In this document: in pieces, positions 51,618-60,232 of the stretch | Layout: each line of letters begins with the position of its first letter | Position numbering within the stretch: the first letter of the stretch is position 1 | NCBI GenBank assembly: GCA_022729735.1 | Contig: DZAY01000007.1 | Span: forward strand, 1 to 60,504 | DNA length: 60,504 nt | Direction: 5' to 3' | Source of the DNA: Helicobacter cetorum | GTDB lineage: Bacteria > Campylobacterota > Campylobacteria > Campylobacterales > DZAY01 | Program-made: the position numbers and the translations under genes | The notes under the pieces: model-generated | What the model was told of the DNA's origin: nothing | The model's input: only the letters and a program-made list of their open reading frames with translations | Databases searched by the model: none

Positions 51618-53813
51618 TTGAAAGATTTAATAGTGGTGGAGTCTCCAGCAAAGGCAAAAACGATAAAAAGTTTTTTAGGCTCAAATTATGAAGTTATTGC
51701 AAGTAAAGGACATATTAGAGATTTACCAAAAAAGAGTTTTGGAATTAAAATAGAAGATAATAGATTTATTCCTGATTATAAAATAGAAGATGAGAATAAA
51801 AAGACAGTTGAAGAGATAAAAAAGTTAGCAAAAAGTGCTAATATGGTTTATATAGCAACAGATGAAGATAGAGAAGGTGAGGCAATAGGTTTTCATATTG
51901 CAGAAGCGATAGGTGAAGTGCCAACAAAACTTCCTCGAATAGTGTTTCATGAAATTACAAAAAAGGCAATTTTAAATAGTTTAAAAGAGCCTCGAATAAT
52001 AGATATGGATAGAGTAAATGCTCAACAAGCAAGAAGGTTGCTTGATAGAATAGTTGGATATAAACTCTCACCTTTAATTAGCTCAAAAATTCAAAGTGGA
52101 TTAAGTGCTGGAAGAGTGCAATCAGCTGCTTTAAAGATTATTGTAGATAGAGAAAAAGAGATAAGAGAGTTTAAATCTATTCAATATTTTAGCATTGATG
52201 CTCTATTTGATGGAGTTGAAGCAGATTTGATTGAATTTAATAGCAAAAAAATAGAGAAGTTATCAATTCTTAATATTGATGAAGCAAATTTTATATTTAA
52301 TCAAGTTTTGAAAGAAGATTTTATAGTAGAAACAATAGAGCATAAAAAGCGAAAAAGTCAAACACCACCACCATTTATGACCTCAACACTTCAACAAACA
52401 AGCTCAACTCAACTTGGATTTTCACCTAAAAAAACTATGAGTATTGCTCAAAGTCTATATGAGGGTGTAAAAACTGATAGTGGAATTAGTGGAATTATTA
52501 CATACATGAGGACAGATAGTTTAAATATCTCAAAAGATGCTGTTGAGAGTGTGCGAGAAAAGATTTTAAAAGATTTTGGTGAAAAATATTTGCCAAAAGA
52601 GCCAAAAGATTATGTAAGCTCAAATAAATCTGCACAAGAAGCACATGAGGCAATTAGACCAACAAATTTAGATTTCACTCCAGAAATTGCAAAAGAGTAT
52701 CTAAAAGCAGATGATTTAAAGCTCTACACTCTAATTTATAACCGATTTGTAGCTTCACAAATGGAAGATGCTATGTTTGAATCTCAAAATATAGTTTATA
52801 AATCTAACTCTTCAAAATTTAAAGCTGTGGGTAGAAAACTAATTTTTGATGGATTTTATAAAATTTTGAGTGATGAAGATAAAGATAAATTACTTCCAAA
52901 TTTAGAAATTGGAACTAAAATTGAGAATAAAAAGATAGATTTAAAAGAGCATTTTACAGAACCACCAGCAAGATATTCTGAAAGCTCACTTATAAAAAAA
53001 TTGGAAAGTCTTGGAATTGGACGACCTTCAACTTATGCTCCAACAATATCAATTTTAGAAAGTCGTGAATATATTAAAGTTGAAAAAAAACAGATAGTTC
53101 CAGCAGAAGTTGCATTTAGTGTTGTAGATTTATTGGAGCAAAACTTTTTTGAAATTGTAGATAGCTCATTTACTGCTTCATTAGAAGAGAATTTAGATAA
53201 AGTTGCAAATAGAGAACTTGATTGGCAAAAGTTACTTTTTGATTTTTATGAGCCATTTATTAAAAAATTGGAAATAGGCAAAAAAGAGATAAAAAGTCAA
53301 AAAGTTGTAATTCCACTTGATGAAAATTGCCCACTTTGTGGTGAAACTTTGGTTAAGAGAGTTGGTAGATTTGGTGAATTTGTGGCATGTTCAAAATATC
53401 CAAAATGTAAATTTACAAGAAATATAAAAGAAAATATTAAAAAAGATGATGTGAAAACTGATATTTTATGTGATAAATGTGGCAAAGAGATGGTTATAAA
53501 AGATGGAAAAAGAGGAAAGTTTTTAGCTTGTAGTGGTTATCCAGAGTGCAAAAATACAAGACCATTAGAAGAGCCAAAAAAATTAGATATTAAATGTCCA
53601 TTATGTGAAATTGGAAATTTAGTTGAAAAATCATCAAAACGGGGAAAGTTTTTTGGATGTAGCACATATCCTGATTGCACATTTATTACAAAACAGCTAC
53701 CTTATGAAGATAAAAAATGTAGTGAGTGTGGATTTGCTATGGCAAAAATAGAAAAAAAAGATAAACAGTGGTTTGAATGCCTAAAATGCAAACATAAAGA
53801 GCCTATTTTATGA
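51618..53813 (+). CDS. topA: DNA topoisomerase I
   Basis: This 731-residue type IA topoisomerase relaxes negative supercoils. The TOPRIM domain holds VVESPAKAKTIKSFLG and ATDEDREGEAIG; the active-site Tyr is in GIITYMRTDSLN near residue 298. The C-terminus carries four Cys4 zinc modules (CPLCGETL, CDKCGKEM, CPLCEIGN and CSECGFAM starts). Length is typical for the phylum. The start is TTG with AAGGA, divergent from the flagellins. Confidence 0.97.
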   Translation: MKDLIVVESPAKAKTIKSFLGSNYEVIASKGHIRDLPKKSFGIKIEDNRFIPDYKIEDENKKTVEEIKKLAKSANMVYIATDEDREGEAIGFHIAEAIGEVPTKLPRIVFHEITKKAILNSLKEPRIIDMDRVNAQQARRLLDRIVGYKLSPLISSKIQSGLSAGRVQSAALKIIVDREKEIREFKSIQYFSIDALFDGVEADLIEFNSKKIEKLSILNIDEANFIFNQVLKEDFIVETIEHKKRKSQTPPPFMTSTLQQTSSTQLGFSPKKTMSIAQSLYEGVKTDSGISGIITYMRTDSLNISKDAVESVREKILKDFGEKYLPKEPKDYVSSNKSAQEAHEAIRPTNLDFTPEIAKEYLKADDLKLYTLIYNRFVASQMEDAMFESQNIVYKSNSSKFKAVGRKLIFDGFYKILSDEDKDKLLPNLEIGTKIENKKIDLKEHFTEPPARYSESSLIKKLESLGIGRPSTYAPTISILESREYIKVEKKQIVPAEVAFSVVDLLEQNFFEIVDSSFTASLEENLDKVANRELDWQKLLFDFYEPFIKKLEIGKKEIKSQKVVIPLDENCPLCGETLVKRVGRFGEFVACSKYPKCKFTRNIKENIKKDDVKTDILCDKCGKEMVIKDGKRGKFLACSGYPECKNTRPLEEPKKLDIKCPLCEIGNLVEKSSKRGKFFGCSTYPDCTFITKQLPYEDKKCSECGFAMAKIEKKDKQWFECLKCKHKEPIL

Positions 53814-54337
53814 AAGTCGGTGTAATTTCAGACTCTCATAAAAAAGTTGGTAGAACGGAGAGAGCATTAGAGTTGCTTATAAAAAATGGTGTGAAATATT
53901 TAATACATGCTGGACATGCTGGAGATATTGTAAAATTAGAAGTTTTAGAACTTTTAAGAGAGAGTGCTATTCCATATATTGCGGTGCTTGGAAATAATGA
54001 TTATCACTTAGTTGAGCATACCACTGAATTTAATTTAGTTCAAGAACCTCACTATTTTAAGATAAAAGATACAAAATTTAAACTCATGCACATTCCATAC
54101 TATTTAACTCCTGATGCTGATATTATAATTTATGGACATACTCACACATTTGAAGTTGATTATAAAAACAGAACTCTATTTTTAAATTCTGGAGAAGTTT
54201 GTGCAAGAAATAAAGATTTAAGTGAGTGTGCTATGATAGAAATTAGCGATAAATCTTATGTTGTGAATTATTATAGTCGCATTATAAAAAGTGATAATTG
54301 GAATAAAAAAGAGTTTGTATATGAGCGAGGAGTTTAA
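53810..54337 (+). CDS. YfcE-type metallophosphoesterase
   Basis: This 175-residue phosphoesterase has the motifs ISDSHKK (D-x-H), HAGHAGDIVKLE, LGNNDYH and IYGHTHTFE. These build the two-metal site of the MJ0936/YfcE family, which hydrolyses phosphodiesters such as model substrates and cyclic nucleotides. The second motif has HAGD in place of the common H.GD. The in vivo substrate is unknown. It overlaps the topA stop (ATGA) and its last codons hold the ribosome site of the next gene. Confidence 0.85.
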   Translation: MKVGVISDSHKKVGRTERALELLIKNGVKYLIHAGHAGDIVKLEVLELLRESAIPYIAVLGNNDYHLVEHTTEFNLVQEPHYFKIKDTKFKLMHIPYYLTPDADIIIYGHTHTFEVDYKNRTLFLNSGEVCARNKDLSECAMIEISDKSYVVNYYSRIIKSDNWNKKEFVYERGV

Positions 54338-54340
54338 AAA

Positions 54341-55603
54341 TTGTTAGGATTAGCTCTATTTTTTACATCTCTTATATTACTCTTAATTGGCATTCCTGCT
54401 GGATTTGCATTTGGTATGAGTGCTGTAATTTTTGCATTCATATTTTTAGAGCCATCAATTATGGGCTTACTTCCACATAGAATATATGGATTTATGCAAA
54501 ACACAACACTCATTGCAATTCCACTATTTATATTTATGGGATTAGTTTTAGAAAAGAGTGAAATCGCAAAAAATCTTCTTTTAAGTTTTGCAAAATCATT
54601 TGGCAAAGTTCGTGGTGGGCTTGGAGTTGGAATAGTTTTAGTTGGTGCGATTTTGGGTGCTTCAATGGGAATTGTTGGAGCTACTGTTGTTATGATGTCT
54701 ATTATCTCACTTCCAATTATGCTACAAGCTGGTTATTCTAAATCTTTTAGTAGTGGAATTATTAGTGCAAGTGGAACTTTGGGACAAATTATTCCACCAT
54801 CAATTGTGCTTATACTTTTAGCTGATAGTATGAGTTTAAATGTTGGTGAGCTATTTCGTAGTGTGCTTATACCATCTATTTTACTTATTGTATTTTATGT
54901 TATTTATATTTTAATAGCAAGTTTCATAAAAAAAGATTTAGCTCCTGCAATAGAAATAAAAGATGATAATTTAAATATTTTATCATCTTTAATACCAGCA
55001 TTAATACTAATTCTTATAGTTCTTGGCTCAATATTTTTTGGAATTACAACACCCGCTGAAGCTTCAGCAATTGGAGCTATTGGAGCAGTTATTATAACTA
55101 TTCTTAATAAAACATTTTCTATTAGCATGATTAAATATGCTTTGATTGAAAGTATGAAACTTTCAAGTATGATTTTTATGGTATTAATTGGTGCTTCTGC
55201 TTTTTCTCTTGTGTTTGGTGAGCTTGGTGGAAATTCATATTTAATGGAGCTTTTTACAAAAGATATTGGAGACAAAACAACTTTTATAATAATATCCATG
55301 AGTATGATTTTTATTCTTGGATTTTTTATAGATTTTATAGAAATATGTTTTATAGTTGTTCCGATTTTAGTTCCAATTGCGAAAAGTTTTGGTATAGATT
55401 TGGAGTGGTTTGCTTTAATTATTGCTCTAAATCTTCAAACATCTTTTTTAACTCCACCATTTGGATTTGCACTATTTTATTTAAAAGGTTCAGCAGGAAA
55501 CTTAATTAATACTCTGGATATTTATAAAGGTGTTATCCCATTTATCTTAATTCAGCTTTTAGTATTGCTAATTGCGATACTTTTTCCGAAAATCTTAACT
55601 TAA
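54341..55603 (+). CDS. TRAP transporter large permease (DctM-like)
   Basis: This 420-residue protein has about 12 hydrophobic segments and the DctM signatures GIPAGFAFGMSA, GASMGIVGATVVMMSIISLP, SGTLGQIIPPSIVLILLADS and TPAEASAIGAIGA, and ends FLTPPFGFALFYLKG. It is the membrane pump that, with a small DctQ subunit and a periplasmic DctP, imports organic acids. Neither partner is encoded nearby, so this is an orphan unless they lie elsewhere. The start is TTG with the site GAGGAG, in the yfcE-like gene end. Confidence 0.88.
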   Translation: MLGLALFFTSLILLLIGIPAGFAFGMSAVIFAFIFLEPSIMGLLPHRIYGFMQNTTLIAIPLFIFMGLVLEKSEIAKNLLLSFAKSFGKVRGGLGVGIVLVGAILGASMGIVGATVVMMSIISLPIMLQAGYSKSFSSGIISASGTLGQIIPPSIVLILLADSMSLNVGELFRSVLIPSILLIVFYVIYILIASFIKKDLAPAIEIKDDNLNILSSLIPALILILIVLGSIFFGITTPAEASAIGAIGAVIITILNKTFSISMIKYALIESMKLSSMIFMVLIGASAFSLVFGELGGNSYLMELFTKDIGDKTTFIIISMSMIFILGFFIDFIEICFIVVPILVPIAKSFGIDLEWFALIIALNLQTSFLTPPFGFALFYLKGSAGNLINTLDIYKGVIPFILIQLLVLLIAILFPKILT

Positions 55604-55652
55604 AATAAATAGTTAAATTGATAAAATAGATTTTTTAAGAAAAGGAGAAATT

Positions 55653-56396
55653 ATGAAATTTAGTGGAAAAAATGTATTAATCACAGGTGCAAGTAGAGGA
55701 ATTGGTGCAGAGATTGCAAGAGTTTTGGCAAAAGAAGGTTTGAAAGTTTGGATAAATTACAAAAGCAGTACAAATAGTGCGGATGAGTTAAAATCATCTA
55801 TTGAAGCTGAAGGTGGAAACTGTGCATTAATTCAATTTGATGCAACAAATGAAGAAGAGTTTATTCAAGCTATAAAAGTAATTACAGATTGTGATGGAGG
55901 GCTTAGCTATTTGGTAAATAATGCAGGAATTACAAATGATAAACTTGCAATTAGAATGAAATTAGATGATTTTGAAAGTGTGATAAAAGCTAACTTAACA
56001 TCTGCTTTTATTGGTTGTAGAGAAGCATTAAAAATTATGAGTAAGCAAAGATTTGGTGCAGTTGTATCAATTTCATCTATTGTTGGAGAAAAGGGAAATG
56101 CAGGACAAACTAACTATTCTGCGAGTAAAGGTGGATTAATTGCTATGAGTAAATCATTTGCATTAGAAGGTTCAAGCAGAAATGTAAGATTTAATACAGT
56201 TACTCCAGGATTTATTATTACAGATATGACAAAAGATTTAAAAGAAGATGTAAAAAAATATTATGAAGATAATATTCCATTAAAACGAATGGGTGAGCCA
56301 AAAGAGATAGCATATTCAGTTGCATTTTTGCTTAGCGATTACTCAAGCTATATTACAGGTGAAACTCTAAAAGTTAATGGTGGATTATATATGTAA
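55653..56396 (+). CDS. fabG: 3-oxoacyl-ACP reductase
   Basis: This 247-residue short-chain dehydrogenase reduces 3-oxoacyl-ACP with NADPH in fatty acid elongation. It has the cofactor motif TGASRGIGAEIA, NNAG, the catalytic Ser in VVSISSIVGEKGNAGQ, the YSASKGG motif (Tyr and Lys), and ends GETLKVNGGLYM, a FabG hallmark. Length is right. The ribosome site is AAAAGGAG. The next gene follows nine bases downstream. Confidence 0.93.
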   Translation: MKFSGKNVLITGASRGIGAEIARVLAKEGLKVWINYKSSTNSADELKSSIEAEGGNCALIQFDATNEEEFIQAIKVITDCDGGLSYLVNNAGITNDKLAIRMKLDDFESVIKANLTSAFIGCREALKIMSKQRFGAVVSISSIVGEKGNAGQTNYSASKGGLIAMSKSFALEGSSRNVRFNTVTPGFIITDMTKDLKEDVKKYYEDNIPLKRMGEPKEIAYSVAFLLSDYSSYITGETLKVNGGLYM

Positions 56397-56405
56397 GGAG
56401 TTTTT

Positions 56406-56693
56406 ATGAAAGTTGCTGTTTTAATATTAACATTTTTACTATTTGTTGGTTGTAGTAAGCGAGATGAAAGTTTAGGTGAATATATCGATAACTCTATTTT
56501 GACAACAAGAGTAAAAAGTGTGCTTGTTTCACATCAAAGTTTATCTGGATTACTTATAAATGTAAAAAGTTACAAAAACAGAGTTATGTTATCTGGATTT
56601 GTAAATTCATACACACAAAAAAGTAAAGCAGTTGAGATAGCAAGTAAAGTTGATGGAGTTGAAATGGTAATTGATAAATTAGAAGTTAAATAG
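56406..56693 (+). CDS. BON-domain lipoprotein
   Basis: This 95-residue protein has a leader with lipobox LLFVGC (Cys16) and a single BON domain (about residues 25-93: YIDNSILTTRVKSVLVSHQ, LINVKSYKNRVMLSGFVNSY, AVEIASKVDGVEMVIDKLEVK). BON domains bind membranes or phospholipid surfaces and are found in periplasmic stress proteins such as OsmY and DolP. It is co-transcribed with fabG (AAGGAG), and its end overlaps the convergent histidine kinase by eight bases. Confidence 0.85.
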   Translation: MKVAVLILTFLLFVGCSKRDESLGEYIDNSILTTRVKSVLVSHQSLSGLLINVKSYKNRVMLSGFVNSYTQKSKAVEIASKVDGVEMVIDKLEVK

Positions 56694-59076
56694 CAATATT
56701 TAACTCTATTTCAAACTCTGCTCCATCATCTATATTTATTGCTCCTATTTTTCCTTTGAAATTTTGCTCAATAATCATTTGACTCATATAGAGTCCTATT
56801 CCCGTTCCTTTATCGCCTTTACTACTACTATATGGTTTAAATAGTTTATTGAGCATTTCAGTTGATATTCCACCTGCATTATCTCTGAATTTTAGTATTA
56901 ATTTTGAGTCAATATTTAAAATAGATATTGTTATAGTTTTATTTCTAATGTTTTGCTCTTCAAAAGCATCTTTTGAGTTATTTAATAGATTTAAAACTAC
57001 CTGCTTAAACTCATTTGGATAACCAAAAGTGGTTGTGTATTCACAATTTTCATCTCTAATAATTGTGATTTTGATTGAGCGATTTTTAAATTGAATAGAT
57101 AAAATTCTAATAATATCTTCAATTGGTTTTATCACATCAAATTTTATTTTTTCTTTGTTTGGTTTAAAAAAGTTTCTAAAATCATCAATTGTATCTGACA
57201 TAAAATCAATTTGAGCTAATCCCCTATCTACAATATCTTTGAGATACTTTTCGTTCATTTCATTAAATTGATAAGTATCAAGAATATCTTGCAAAATCAG
57301 TCCCAAAATATTTATAGGCTGTTTCCATTGATGACCAATAGCACCAATCATTTCACCCATTGAAGCCATTTTGCTTTGTTGAATTAACATAGCTTCTTGC
57401 TCTTTTTGACGACTTTCTAACATTTTTAACTCTGTTAAATCTGTAATTGTAACTATCATCACATAATCACCATTTGGTAATATTACTCTATTACAAGCTA
57501 AATATACTTCAAGAATATCACCACTTTTTTTAACAGTATCTATTTTTATTCTAAATCTTTCTAAATTATTTTGAACTAAAAAATTATTTATATCATTGTG
57601 ATAAATAATTGTATTTATATCTCGATTTATTAGCTCATACTCTTTATATTCATAAATTTTACAAAACTCTATATTTACATCAATTATCTCTTTTTTTGAA
57701 TTTAGTATTGCAATTCCTATATTTGCAACATCAAAGAGAGAGTGAATTATTGCAGATTTTTCTACTAATATTTCTTGTTCGGTAATATCTGTAAAAACCA
57801 CAATATACTCATCTACTAATGTTGGGAAAGCTTTGAATTGAACTAAAAAAACTCTATCTTCCTTTAAATTTACATCATACATTTTTACTTTTGCTACTTC
57901 GAGAGCTTTTAATTTAATTAACCAATTTTCATCTTCATTTTGTTTATCTTCATACAAATATCCCTCTTCTTGTTTAAAAAATTCACAAATACATCTATGC
58001 ACTTGTGAAAATTCTAATAAACTTTGATAATTTGTAAATTCTAAAAATCTTTTGTTACAATCAAGTGCTTTTTTTCCATTTGTAATTACAATAATATTTG
58101 GTTGTGAATCCATAATAGTTCTAACATAAATATTTCTATTTTCTACTTTCTTAATTAAAATATTAAATGCAAAATTCAAAGCTATTGATATAATAATAAT
58201 TAAAAATATTGATAAAATAGTAGAATACTCTATCATATAAGTTAATTCTAACTCATCAGCAGTAATATCTTGCAAAAATAACAATCCCAAAATATCACTA
58301 TTTTCGCAATCTCTTAACATAAATTTATGAACTATATATGAGTTGCCATTATCCTTCAAAATCTCTTTTTTAGTAGTAAATGAGAGATTATTTATAATTG
58401 TATCTGATAATTTTTTACCAAATTCTCTATTTAATATATAATTTTTATTATTTACATCACTTTTAAATAAAAAAGCTTGTGTTATATTCAAATTTTTTAA
58501 AATCCTATCTACAATATAAGATATATCTACTCCAATTTCCAAAGCTCCAATATATTCACCATCTTTTATAATTGGAACAACAACTCTAAAAGCAACAACT
58601 TCATCAATGTCAAATCCACTCTCAATAAGTTTGGAGTTAATCACGTTAGATATGATTTTTCGATTTGCACTTTTATCTCCAAACTTATCTTTTTTAGACA
58701 TTCTAAGAAATACTTCTCCATCTTTATTAAAAAATGTCATCAAACTCAAATGTGAATTCTCTTTTTTAAGCAGTTCCCATCTTGATAAAACTATTTTATG
58801 TAGTCTTTCTCTATCTTCTGCTTTTATTGCATCCAAAACTCCAGCAAAAGTTAAATTTGCATTCGCTCTATTGATATAAAACTTTTTTAAATCTTCTATA
58901 ATAGTTGTAGAGCTATTAATTAGCTGATTATGAAATGCTACTTCAGCTTTGCTAATATGGCTTTTCATATATGTAATATATAATGATGTTAAAATTGTAG
59001 TTAAAATTGTGATAGCTATTATTACGACAAGCAATGATTTTGTCTTTATTGACATATTTTGAATAAACTTTTTCAT
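56686..59076 (-). CDS. Cache-PAS sensor histidine kinase
   Basis: This 796-residue membrane kinase has a membrane helix (residues 12-35), a periplasmic double-Cache-like domain (about 40-275; the strand FFNKDGEVFLRMSKKDKFGD is typical) and a second helix (about 280-305). Two or three PAS domains (about 315-540), a HisKA domain with HQWKQPINIL (His near residue 580) and a HATPase with NNSKDAF, DNAGGIS and GTGIGLYMSQ follow. Ligands of Cache domains are small molecules; which one is unknown. It lacks a fused receiver and has no adjacent response regulator. Confidence 0.88.
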   Translation of the reverse strand: MKKFIQNMSIKTKSLLVVIIAITILTTILTSLYITYMKSHISKAEVAFHNQLINSSTTIIEDLKKFYINRANANLTFAGVLDAIKAEDRERLHKIVLSRWELLKKENSHLSLMTFFNKDGEVFLRMSKKDKFGDKSANRKIISNVINSKLIESGFDIDEVVAFRVVVPIIKDGEYIGALEIGVDISYIVDRILKNLNITQAFLFKSDVNNKNYILNREFGKKLSDTIINNLSFTTKKEILKDNGNSYIVHKFMLRDCENSDILGLLFLQDITADELELTYMIEYSTILSIFLIIIISIALNFAFNILIKKVENRNIYVRTIMDSQPNIIVITNGKKALDCNKRFLEFTNYQSLLEFSQVHRCICEFFKQEEGYLYEDKQNEDENWLIKLKALEVAKVKMYDVNLKEDRVFLVQFKAFPTLVDEYIVVFTDITEQEILVEKSAIIHSLFDVANIGIAILNSKKEIIDVNIEFCKIYEYKEYELINRDINTIIYHNDINNFLVQNNLERFRIKIDTVKKSGDILEVYLACNRVILPNGDYVMIVTITDLTELKMLESRQKEQEAMLIQQSKMASMGEMIGAIGHQWKQPINILGLILQDILDTYQFNEMNEKYLKDIVDRGLAQIDFMSDTIDDFRNFFKPNKEKIKFDVIKPIEDIIRILSIQFKNRSIKITIIRDENCEYTTTFGYPNEFKQVVLNLLNNSKDAFEEQNIRNKTITISILNIDSKLILKFRDNAGGISTEMLNKLFKPYSSSKGDKGTGIGLYMSQMIIEQNFKGKIGAINIDDGAEFEIELNIAI

Positions 59077-59248
59077 TTTAGTTTCCTAATTTTTTTATTA
59101 AATAATTTTAACTTTTTTTAGCTAAATTCTCATTGTTTTAATAAACTACTCATTTATAACTCTATTTTTCATTAGAGTTCCAATCTTAAGCTACTTTTAT
59201 AAAATTGTTTGTTATTATTTATTCCATTCAAACTAAAAGGAGATAGAG

Positions 59249-59584
59249 ATGAAAAAAATAACTGCTTTAGCTGTATCAATGGTTGTAGCATCTATGTTTG
59301 CAACTTCAGCGAGTGCTGATGTTCAAAAAGGTCAAAGATATTATCTAAAACTTTGTAAAGAGTGTCATGGCACAGGAACAAAAGGTGCTGCAATGAAAAC
59401 TGTAGCTGGATGGGGAGATGCTTTTGCAAATGGTGGAGCTACTTTGAAAAAAGCTCACGAGAAAGATGAAAAAGCATCTAAACTATTCCAAGATGGTGGA
59501 ATGTTTGATAAAACTCAAGAAGATTTAAGAGACTTCTTAAAAGAGTATGGTTCTGATTCTGGAAATGTTCCTGCATGTGGTTGA
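59249..59584 (+). CDS. periplasmic monohaem cytochrome c
   Basis: This 111-residue protein has a signal peptide (MKKITALAVSMVVASMFATSASA, cleavage near DVQKGQ) and one haem site CKECHG (CxxCH) at residues 36-40. It resembles small Campylobacterota cytochromes that shuttle electrons in the periplasm. GGMFDKTQEDLRDFLKEYG could supply the distal ligand region, with Met as possible sixth ligand. It stands alone with AAAGGAG and a good terminator. Confidence 0.85.
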   Translation: MKKITALAVSMVVASMFATSASADVQKGQRYYLKLCKECHGTGTKGAAMKTVAGWGDAFANGGATLKKAHEKDEKASKLFQDGGMFDKTQEDLRDFLKEYGSDSGNVPACG

Positions 59585-59586
59585 TT

Positions 59587-59610
59587 AAAAGAGAGTTTTA
59601 ACTCTCTTTT
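59587..59610 (+). terminator. terminator after cytochrome c
   Basis: Arms AAAAGAGAGTT and AACTCTCTTTT form a perfect 11-pair stem that ends in a T run (CTCTTTTAA). It is an intrinsic terminator. Confidence 0.8.
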
Positions 59611-59725
59611 AACTTCTCCAAATTCTTTTATAACTTCAATAAAATTAATCAATACTTAAAATATTTTATTTACTTTGTGTATAAAATATAGTCATTAGAT
59701 AAGGTTTTTTTTAACTAATTTTACC

Positions 59726-59731
59726 TATAAT
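59726..59731 (+). promoter_or_regulatory. -10 box of atpE promoter
   Basis: TATAAT (in TTTTACCTATAATTCG) lies 72 bases before the atpE ATG. The resulting leader of roughly 65 bases contains GGGAATCGACATCCG, a GC-richer stretch than the surroundings. Confidence 0.5.
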
Positions 59732-59802
59732 TCGCATACACAAAGTAATAAGTAGGGAATCGACATCCGAACAGACTTTGGTTAAATATTTTAGGAGTTT
59801 TT

Positions 59803-60111
59803 ATGAAAAAATTGTTTGTTATATTTTTTGCATTAGTTGGTTTTGCATTTGCTGGTGATGCAAGTGGTGTAGATATGATTAAATCATACTCTATATTAGC
59901 TGCTGGTGTTGGTCTTGGTATTGCTGCTTTAGGTGGTGCTATTGGTATGGGACATACTGCTGCTGCAACAATTGCTGGAACTGCAAGAAACCCAGGTCTT
60001 GGTGGAAAGTTAATGACTTTAATGTTTATCGCATTAGCTATGATTGAAGCACAAGTTATTTATACACTTGTTATTTCTCTAATTGCACTTTATGCAAATC
60101 CATTTCTTTAA
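59803..60111 (+). CDS. atpE: ATP synthase F0 subunit c
   Basis: This 102-residue proteolipid has two membrane helices with a polar loop (ARNPGL). The first starts SILAAGVGLGIAALGGAIGMG and the second has the ion-binding carboxylate in ALAMIEAQVIYTLV (Glu). The first 20 residues look like a signal peptide (MKKLFVIFFALVGFAFAGDA), as in other Campylobacterota subunit c. The c ring couples proton flow to ATP synthesis. The gene stands alone rather than in the atp operon, as is usual in this phylum. Confidence 0.95.
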   Translation: MKKLFVIFFALVGFAFAGDASGVDMIKSYSILAAGVGLGIAALGGAIGMGHTAAATIAGTARNPGLGGKLMTLMFIALAMIEAQVIYTLVISLIALYANPFL

Positions 60112-60123
60112 TAGTTAAAATTT

Positions 60124-60148
60124 AAGAGTAGATTTTTCTACTCTTTTT
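60124..60148 (+). terminator. terminator after atpE, touching tRNA-Leu
   Basis: Arms AAGAGTAGA and TCTACTCTT with loop TTTT, followed by TTT, then directly by the tRNA-Leu 5' end at 60149. It is clear as a hairpin; if it terminates efficiently the tRNA must have another promoter. Confidence 0.7.
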
Positions 60149-60232
60149 GCGGTCGTGGTGGAATGGTAGACACACTACCTTGAGGTGGTAGCGAGGCGAC
60201 TCGTGCGAGTTCAACTCTCGCCGACCGCACCA
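60149..60232 (+). tRNA. tRNA-Leu (GAG)
   Basis: This is an 84-base class II tRNA with encoded CCA. Acceptor strands GCGGTCG and CGACCGC pair fully; the anticodon stem CTACC/GGTAG closes loop TTGAGGT with anticodon GAG, reading CUC/CUU. The D arm is GGTGGAATGGTAGACACA-like, and the variable arm is long. The 272 bases after it contain only short open frames and A/T tracts. Confidence 0.94.
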
